Assembly: GCA_018241745.1 (NCBI GenBank)
Contig: JAFEDG010000141.1
Location: 62,001 to 126,000 of the forward strand
DNA length: 64,000 nt
Reading direction: 5' to 3'
DNA from: Pseudomonadota bacterium
GTDB taxonomy: Bacteria; Pseudomonadota; Gammaproteobacteria; Burkholderiales; Casimicrobiaceae
This document shows, piece after piece, positions 59,355-64,000 of this stretch. Every line of letters starts with the position of its first letter. Position 1 is the first letter of the stretch. A program made the translations under genes and the position numbers. The notes below the pieces were generated by a model. That model searched no databases and was not told where the DNA came from. It was given only the letters and a program-made list of their open reading frames with translations.

Positions 59355-60381
59355 CCAACGCGCCGGCCCGCGTTGCCGCGCTCTGGTCGCGGCCGCGGTT
59401 GCCACCTTTGCGCTGTCTGCCGCCGCGGCGGATTTCGCATCCTCGCCGCACGTGACGCTGCGGCTGTCTTCGTCGGCACCGCCCGGCATGGAGGACAGCA
59501 AGGCGCTCGTCGACACCGCCGAATACCTGAAAAAGGCCACCAACGGGACCGTCGTCCTGCAGCCGTTCTTCAGCTCGGCACTGTTCGACGAGATCGCCGG
59601 GATGGGCGCCGTGCAGAGCGGCCTCGTCGACATGGCCGTTGCCTGCACCTGCAACATGACGAAGCAGACCGATGCCTACCTGTTCGCGGACGTTCCCTAC
59701 CTGTGGCGGGAAATGGACAACGGTCGCGCCGTGTGGAACGGACCGATCGGCCAGGGCATCAAGACGGAACTGACGCAGAAGCTCGGCATGATTCCGCTCG
59801 CCTACACGCCGAGTGGCGGCGGCTACCGGATCCTGTGGAATACGCGCCACCCGATCAAGGTCCCCGCCGACGTGCAGGGCATCAAGATCCGGACGACCGC
59901 AACGCCGATCGAACAGGAATTCTGGAAGGGCCTCGGCGCCGTCCCGACACCCGTCGACGTCAAGGAAATCTACAGCGCGCTGCAGCAGGGACTGGTCGAC
60001 GCGGAGCACCTGCAGCCCGTCTGGCTGACGCTGCTCAAGCACGACGAGGTGGTCAAGTACGGCACGGAGATCCGCGCGCTGGCCGTCTACCGCGTGCTGA
60101 TGATCAGCCAGAAATCCTACGACAAGATGGACGCGGCACAGAAGCAGGCATTCGCAGCGGCGATGAAGGTGTACGAGGACAAGGGCTACGAGTACAACCG
60201 CGCGTTGCGCGAGACCGCAATGGCGCAGGTGGCCAAGCGTGGGATCCCCGTGTACGAGCCCAAGGGCGCGGAGATGAAGCTATGGGAGGACTACGGGGCC
60301 AAGTTCATGGCCAGCGACGTCGTGCGCAAGAGCGTGAATCAGGCGACGCTCGAAGCCGCGATCAAGGCGCAGCGGCCCTGA
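59338..60381 (+). CDS. TRAP transporter periplasmic substrate-binding protein (DctP family)
   Basis: 347 residues. Signal peptide 1-31 (RALVAAAVATFALSAAAADF). DctP blocks: TLRLSSSAPPGMEDSKALVD, LFDEIAGMGAVQSGLVDMAV, GGYRILWNTRHPIKVPADVQ, GIKIRTTATPIEQEFWKGLG and PTPVDVKEIYSALQQGLVDA. The Arg in GIKIRTT is the site of carboxylate binding in the family, so the ligand should be an organic acid. AGGAGGAGA precedes ATG 59338. The two membrane subunits follow. Confidence 0.94.
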   Translation: MSNPISQRAGPRCRALVAAAVATFALSAAAADFASSPHVTLRLSSSAPPGMEDSKALVDTAEYLKKATNGTVVLQPFFSSALFDEIAGMGAVQSGLVDMAVACTCNMTKQTDAYLFADVPYLWREMDNGRAVWNGPIGQGIKTELTQKLGMIPLAYTPSGGGYRILWNTRHPIKVPADVQGIKIRTTATPIEQEFWKGLGAVPTPVDVKEIYSALQQGLVDAEHLQPVWLTLLKHDEVVKYGTEIRALAVYRVLMISQKSYDKMDAAQKQAFAAAMKVYEDKGYEYNRALRETAMAQVAKRGIPVYEPKGAEMKLWEDYGAKFMASDVVRKSVNQATLEAAIKAQRP

Positions 60382-60442
60382 ACGCGGGAGGGCAGCGGCG
60401 CAGCCGCGCCGCTGCTCCCATCCCGGTCCCCGGAACCACGCG

Positions 60443-60946
60443 ATGGCTCGCCTGCACGACGTACTGACCACTGTTTGCCGCGGTGCCGCTGCCCTGTGCG
60501 CGCTCGCGATGATCGCCATCGTCGCGGCGAGCATCGTGCTGCGCGAGGTGTTTTCGATTCCGCTCGTGTGGGCGAACGAGATCTCGATCGTGCTGTTCGT
60601 GTGGACCGTGTTTCTGGGCGCCGGCGTCGCGTTCTCCGACAACGCCCACATCCGCTTCGGGATGCTGGTCGACGCACTACCGCTGCGCGAGCGGCGGATC
60701 GCCGCCCTGGTCACGAGCTACGTCGGGCTCGTATTGCTGGCCGGCCTCGTCGCGACCGGCGCATACGTCGCATGGATCTACCGCAACCAGACGCTGACGA
60801 CCGTGGCGACGACCGCCGCCTGGCAGTGGACGGCGGTGCCCGTCGGCGCCTTGATGGCGACAATCGGCTGGGCGCGCCATGGTCATTGGACCTGGGGCAG
60901 CACACGTCGCATCGTGGACGCAAAGGACACGGGCCTCGCGGGTTGA
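60443..60946 (+). CDS. TRAP transporter small membrane subunit (DctQ)
   Basis: 167 residues with four predicted helices (about 17-36, 47-67, 87-107 and 127-143). IVLREVFSIPLVWANEISI, LFVWTVFLGAGVAFSDNAHI and RFGMLVDALP are the DctQ signature. It bridges receptor and large subunit. It starts 61 bases after the receptor gene and 21 bases before the large-subunit gene. Confidence 0.93.
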   Translation: MARLHDVLTTVCRGAAALCALAMIAIVAASIVLREVFSIPLVWANEISIVLFVWTVFLGAGVAFSDNAHIRFGMLVDALPLRERRIAALVTSYVGLVLLAGLVATGAYVAWIYRNQTLTTVATTAAWQWTAVPVGALMATIGWARHGHWTWGSTRRIVDAKDTGLAG

Positions 60947-60967
60947 TCGCAGGGGCCTTCCGCAACC

Positions 60968-62251
60968 ATGGAACTCGTGCTGCTGACTTGCGGCTTCCTC
61001 GCCGCCATCGCCGCATCCCTCGACATCGCGCTCAGCATGATCCTGGCGAGCGCCGTGCTGCTGCTGGTAACCGGTGTCGTCCCCCTGCACCTCATCGCCG
61101 AAAAGGCGGTCACGCAGGTCTCGCTGTTCCCGTTGCTCGCGATCCCGGGGTTCATCGTCGCGGGCGAGCTGATGAACCTCACGGGGCTCACGCAGGCGCT
61201 CGGCGAGCTCGCCAAGGCACTGGTCGGCCGGTGGCGCGGCGGCATGGGTCTCGCGACGGTGCTCGCATGCATGATCTTCGGTGGCATGACCGGATCCGGA
61301 CTCGCGGAAACCGTGGCCATCGGCACGCTGATGATCCCGATGCTCGAGCGGCACGGCTACCCGCGGCCATTTTCCGCGGCGATCGTCGCATCGGGCGGCA
61401 GCCTCGGGCCCATCATCCCGCCGTCGATCCCCATGGTCATCTACGCCAGCATCGCGCCGGCGGTGTCGGTGTCGGCGCTGTTCATCGGCGGCATCGTGCC
61501 CGGCCTGCTCATCGGCGTGGCGTTCATGGTCGTCGTCGCGCTGCGCAGCCGCAAGCTCGTCGTCGGCGAGCACGCGGAGGAACCGGCGCTGCCCGTGGCG
61601 CGCGTGTTCTGGCGCGCACTGCCCGCGCTGTTCGTGCCGGTCATCATCCTCGGCGGCTCGCTGGGCGGCTACACGACGGTGACCGAAGCATCCGTCCTCG
61701 CCGCGATCTACGTGCTCGGCTATGGCATCGTCACGCGCACGGTCGGCCTGCGCGGGCTCTACGATGCCGCAGCGAACACCGGCGTGGCGCTGGGCCTCTT
61801 CGGGCTCATCATCGCGGCTGCCGGCCCGTTCTCGTTCTTCCTGGCGCTGTACGGCGCGCCTGACGCCGTCGGCCACATCCTGCTGTCCGTCTCGCAAGGC
61901 AATCCCACGGTGCTGATGGCAGTGCTCGTCGTCATCCTGCTCGTCCTCGGATGCCTGGTGGAAGCCACCTCGCTGGTCATCATCCTGGCCCCGATCCTCA
62001 CGGCCACCGCCACGGTTGCAGGCATCGACCAGGTCCACATGGGCGTCGTCGCGATTGTGGCGCTGATGATCGGGCTGTTCACGCCGCCCGTGGGCACCAA
62101 CCTGTTCGCGGTGGTCACCATCGCCGGCACCGGCATCGAGCGCATCGCGCGCGAAGTGGTGCCATTCGCGATCGTCGCCTGCCTCGTGCTGGCGCTGCTC
62201 ATCGCGGTGCCGTCGCTGGTCACCTGGCTTCCCGGCCTCACGGCGCGTTAG
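60968..62251 (+). CDS. TRAP transporter large membrane subunit (DctM)
   Basis: 427 residues with twelve or more helices. VSLFPLLAIPGFIVAGELMN, RWRGGMGLATVLACMIFGGM, TGSGLAETVAIGTLMIPMLE, GSLGPIIPPSIPMVIYASIA and LFTPPVGTNLFAVVTIAGT are conserved DctM loops. It is the Na+- or H+-driven translocation channel for the acid caught by the DctP protein. Last transporter gene before the ThDP enzyme, 24 bases downstream. Confidence 0.95.
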   Translation: MELVLLTCGFLAAIAASLDIALSMILASAVLLLVTGVVPLHLIAEKAVTQVSLFPLLAIPGFIVAGELMNLTGLTQALGELAKALVGRWRGGMGLATVLACMIFGGMTGSGLAETVAIGTLMIPMLERHGYPRPFSAAIVASGGSLGPIIPPSIPMVIYASIAPAVSVSALFIGGIVPGLLIGVAFMVVVALRSRKLVVGEHAEEPALPVARVFWRALPALFVPVIILGGSLGGYTTVTEASVLAAIYVLGYGIVTRTVGLRGLYDAAANTGVALGLFGLIIAAAGPFSFFLALYGAPDAVGHILLSVSQGNPTVLMAVLVVILLVLGCLVEATSLVIILAPILTATATVAGIDQVHMGVVAIVALMIGLFTPPVGTNLFAVVTIAGTGIERIAREVVPFAIVACLVLALLIAVPSLVTWLPGLTAR

Positions 62252-62264
62252 CGCGCATTCCTCT

Positions 62265-62278
62265 GGAGAACAACCTTG
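62265..62278 (+). promoter_or_regulatory. Ribosome-binding site and TTG start of the ThDP enzyme gene
   Basis: GGAG at 62265-62268 is seven bases upstream of TTG 62276-62278; no ATG occurs at a suitable distance in this frame, so TTG is taken as the start. Confidence 0.6.
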
Positions 62279-63985
62279 AACCAACAATCGACGACGGGAG
62301 GCGGCGCGGTCGTAGCCGCGCTCGAGGACGAACGCGTGCGCCACGTATTCGGGCTGATCGGCTCCGCCGGCATGGAAGTGTTCGACGCGCTTCACGAGCA
62401 TCCGTCGATCCGGTTCATCGGCGTGCGCGACGAGCGCACCGGCACCCACATGGCGGACGGCTATGCCCGCGCCTCCGGAGGTGCCGGTGTATTCCTGGCG
62501 GGCCAGAACGGGCCCGGAGCCACCAACACGGTGACAGGCCTGGCCCAGGCGCGCGCGGCGTACTCGCCGCTGGTGGTGCTTGCCGGCTCGCTGTCGAGCG
62601 AACACGTCTACCGCGACGCGTTCCAGGAGGTCGACCAGCAATCGTTGTTCCTCCCCGTGACCAAACGTTGCTGGACGCTCACGCGGGCTGCGCGCATTGG
62701 CGAGACGATCCGCGACGCGTTCCGGACGGCCCTCGCGCCGCGCAGGGGCCCCGTCGCGGTCAACCTGCCCCGCGACCTGCTGGCGGCGTCGGTCGCGGCG
62801 TCCCCGAGCCGGGCATCTGCCGGGTCGCCGATCGACATGGCGCCGGTCGGCAATCCCGAGGTGATCGCCCGCGCGGTCGAGCTGCTGCGGGGAGCGCACC
62901 GTCCGCTGATCCTCGCGGGCGGCGGCATCAAGACCGGCCTCGGGTCCGAGGCCACGCTGCGACTCGCCGAGCGACTCGGCGCACCGGTCGCCGCGTCCCC
63001 CGGACATGGGGACGCCGTGCCATGCACGCACCGGCTGTACGCGGGACAGGTTGGCCCGCGCGGCAATGCGGTCGCGTCCAAGCTTGCGCGCGAGGCGGAC
63101 GTCATCCTGGCGCTGGGCACGCGCCTCGGGTTCAACACGACGTTCTATACGTATGATCACCTGAATCCGGACGCGAAGATCATCCAGGTCGAGATCGAGC
63201 CCACGGCCATCAGCCGCTTCTTTCCCGTGGCGCTGGGCATTCTCGGCGACGCGGCGCGGATCGCGAACCAGCTCGCCGCCGCGCTGCCGACGGACGGTGC
63301 CGGTGCTGCTGCCGTGTGGACGACACGCTTCGTCGACGAGCGGCGGCGCATGCTCGCCGAACGCGATGCGGCGGCCGAAAGGGGCGGCGAGCCGATCCAG
63401 CCCGCGACGCTGTTCGGCGCACTGCGTGCCGTCGCGCCCGCAAACGCGATGTACACGATGGACGCCGGCACGTTGTGCCTGCAGGCGACCGACCAGCTCA
63501 ACTATGCCGTGCCGCCGGCACTCTTCACGCCGCTAGACTTCGGACTCGTCGGCTTTTCATACGCGTGCGGGCTCGGCGTCAAGCTTGCCTGCCCGACGCG
63601 TCCTGTCATCAGCTTGATGGGCGACGGCGGATTCGGCATGACGATGAGCGAGATCGGGACAGCGGTCGCGCATGGCATCAACACGGTCTGCGTCGTCATG
63701 AACAACGGCTGCTGGGGTGCCGAGAAGGCCTACCAGCGCGACTTCTTCGGCGGCCGCTACATCGGCGCCGACGTTCCCAACCCGCCGTATGACCGCGTCG
63801 CGGAGCTGTTCGGCGCAGCGGGCTTTCGCGTCGACCGCGCGTCGCAGCTGCGCGATGCGTTGTCCGCGGCAATCCACGCGGGCCGGCCTGCGATCGTCGA
63901 CGTCGCCGTCGATCCCGACGCCCTCTACAGCTTCCGCCGCGATTCGTTCAAGCACCGCGACACGAACGCCGGCGTGGGGTCGTGA
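62276..63985 (+). CDS. Thiamine-diphosphate-dependent enzyme, sulfoacetaldehyde acetyltransferase/acetolactate synthase-like
   Basis: 569 residues, TTG start. The N-terminal domain (1-170) has the ThDP-activating Glu in VRDERTGTHMADGYARASG and LAGQNGPGATNTVTGL. The central domain spans about 190-320. The C-terminal cofactor site is PVISLMGDGGFGMTMSEIGT followed by VMNNGCWGAEKAYQRDFFGG. The NNGxWGAEK stretch and AFQEVDQQ resemble sulfoacetaldehyde acetyltransferase (Xsc) more than classical acetolactate synthase, but Xsc is usually slightly longer. Glyoxylate carboligase and oxalyl-CoA decarboxylase are other relatives. Last complete gene of the operon. Confidence 0.8.
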   Translation: MNQQSTTGGGAVVAALEDERVRHVFGLIGSAGMEVFDALHEHPSIRFIGVRDERTGTHMADGYARASGGAGVFLAGQNGPGATNTVTGLAQARAAYSPLVVLAGSLSSEHVYRDAFQEVDQQSLFLPVTKRCWTLTRAARIGETIRDAFRTALAPRRGPVAVNLPRDLLAASVAASPSRASAGSPIDMAPVGNPEVIARAVELLRGAHRPLILAGGGIKTGLGSEATLRLAERLGAPVAASPGHGDAVPCTHRLYAGQVGPRGNAVASKLAREADVILALGTRLGFNTTFYTYDHLNPDAKIIQVEIEPTAISRFFPVALGILGDAARIANQLAAALPTDGAGAAAVWTTRFVDERRRMLAERDAAAERGGEPIQPATLFGALRAVAPANAMYTMDAGTLCLQATDQLNYAVPPALFTPLDFGLVGFSYACGLGVKLACPTRPVISLMGDGGFGMTMSEIGTAVAHGINTVCVVMNNGCWGAEKAYQRDFFGGRYIGADVPNPPYDRVAELFGAAGFRVDRASQLRDALSAAIHAGRPAIVDVAVDPDALYSFRRDSFKHRDTNAGVGS

Positions 63986-64000
63986 TGGACGAATACGATT
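63985..64000 (+). CDS. Start of a further gene, cut by the window edge
   Basis: ATG 63985 shares its A with the TGA of the ThDP gene (TGATG), a coupling used throughout this operon. Only M-D-E-Y-D is visible, so no function can be given. Confidence 0.45.

Noticed and set aside
60677..63160. Long minus-strand frame of 827 codons
   Set aside because: Antisense to dctQ, dctM and the ThDP enzyme; composition is dominated by Arg, Asp and His repeats, a codon-bias artefact.
62276..63985. Acetolactate synthase IlvB for branched-chain amino acid synthesis
   Set aside because: No small regulatory subunit (IlvH) is visible next to it, it sits in a catabolic TRAP operon, and the NNGxWGAEK segment differs from IlvB.

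Overview
The window is chromosomal DNA of very high G+C content, densely packed and with short intergenic gaps. Two Bug/TctC-type solute receptors, a PilGHIJ-ChpA cluster, the RuvX-YqgE pair and the yicC/kinase/phosphatase neighbourhood together suggest a betaproteobacterium, most likely Burkholderiales (inference from gene content; no rRNA is present). I see no insertion sequence, prophage, tRNA, rRNA or CRISPR array.

Left part (1-16 kb): RuvX (cut by the window edge) and YqgE, a class I DNA photolyase, a Bug receptor followed by an ATP-grasp ligase, two small lipoproteins, then the type IV pilus chemosensory operon read leftwards as pilG-pilH-pilI-pilJ-chpA. pilG appears to start at a TTG codon and has a long upstream leader.

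16-19.3 kb: the most unusual locus, read leftwards: grrA, a secreted precursor ending in twelve W-x-N motifs; grrM, a radical SAM/SPASM maturase of the GRRM type; a secreted protein ending in a peptidase-inhibitor-I78-like domain; and a ricin-type lectin lipoprotein, closed by a strong palindrome. This is a candidate cyclophane-forming peptide system with two exported accessory proteins.

19.3-26 kb: ilvA, dnaQ, a PP2C phosphatase with a non-RD Ser/Thr kinase, yicC, an AhpD-like protein and a short-chain dehydrogenase. 26-34.8 kb: an ECF sigma factor/ChrR pair facing a six-gene, translationally coupled lipid operon (two CFA-type methyltransferases, DUF1295 protein, desaturase, FAD oxidoreductase, DUF1365 protein). 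Two divergent promoters of identical architecture (TGATCC-N18-TACAA) lie between them, and a third candidate lies in front of the DUF6134-DUF2177 pair, so these genes look like one oxidative/singlet-oxygen-type regulon.

34.8-48 kb: IclR regulator with a GMC oxidoreductase and MFS transporter; a D-2-hydroxyacid dehydrogenase and MmsA-type aldehyde dehydrogenase; the soeABC sulfite-oxidising molybdoenzyme; a Bug receptor and FCD-type GntR regulator.

48-64 kb: a catabolic island. A double-hotdog thioesterase and a CitE-like lyase are divergent from the FCD regulator. A UTRA-type GntR regulator is followed by two operons that carry the same tandem 9-bp operator: (i) two MaoC-type proteins, a fused double CoA-transferase and an HTD2-type hydratase; (ii) a cysteine-less isochorismatase-family protein, two 3-hydroxyisobutyrate-dehydrogenase-type proteins, an amidohydrolase lacking its metal ligands, an MBL hydrolase, a TRAP transporter and a ThDP enzyme resembling sulfoacetaldehyde acetyltransferase. 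The set suggests uptake and CoA-dependent breakdown of an organic acid whose identity the sequence does not reveal.
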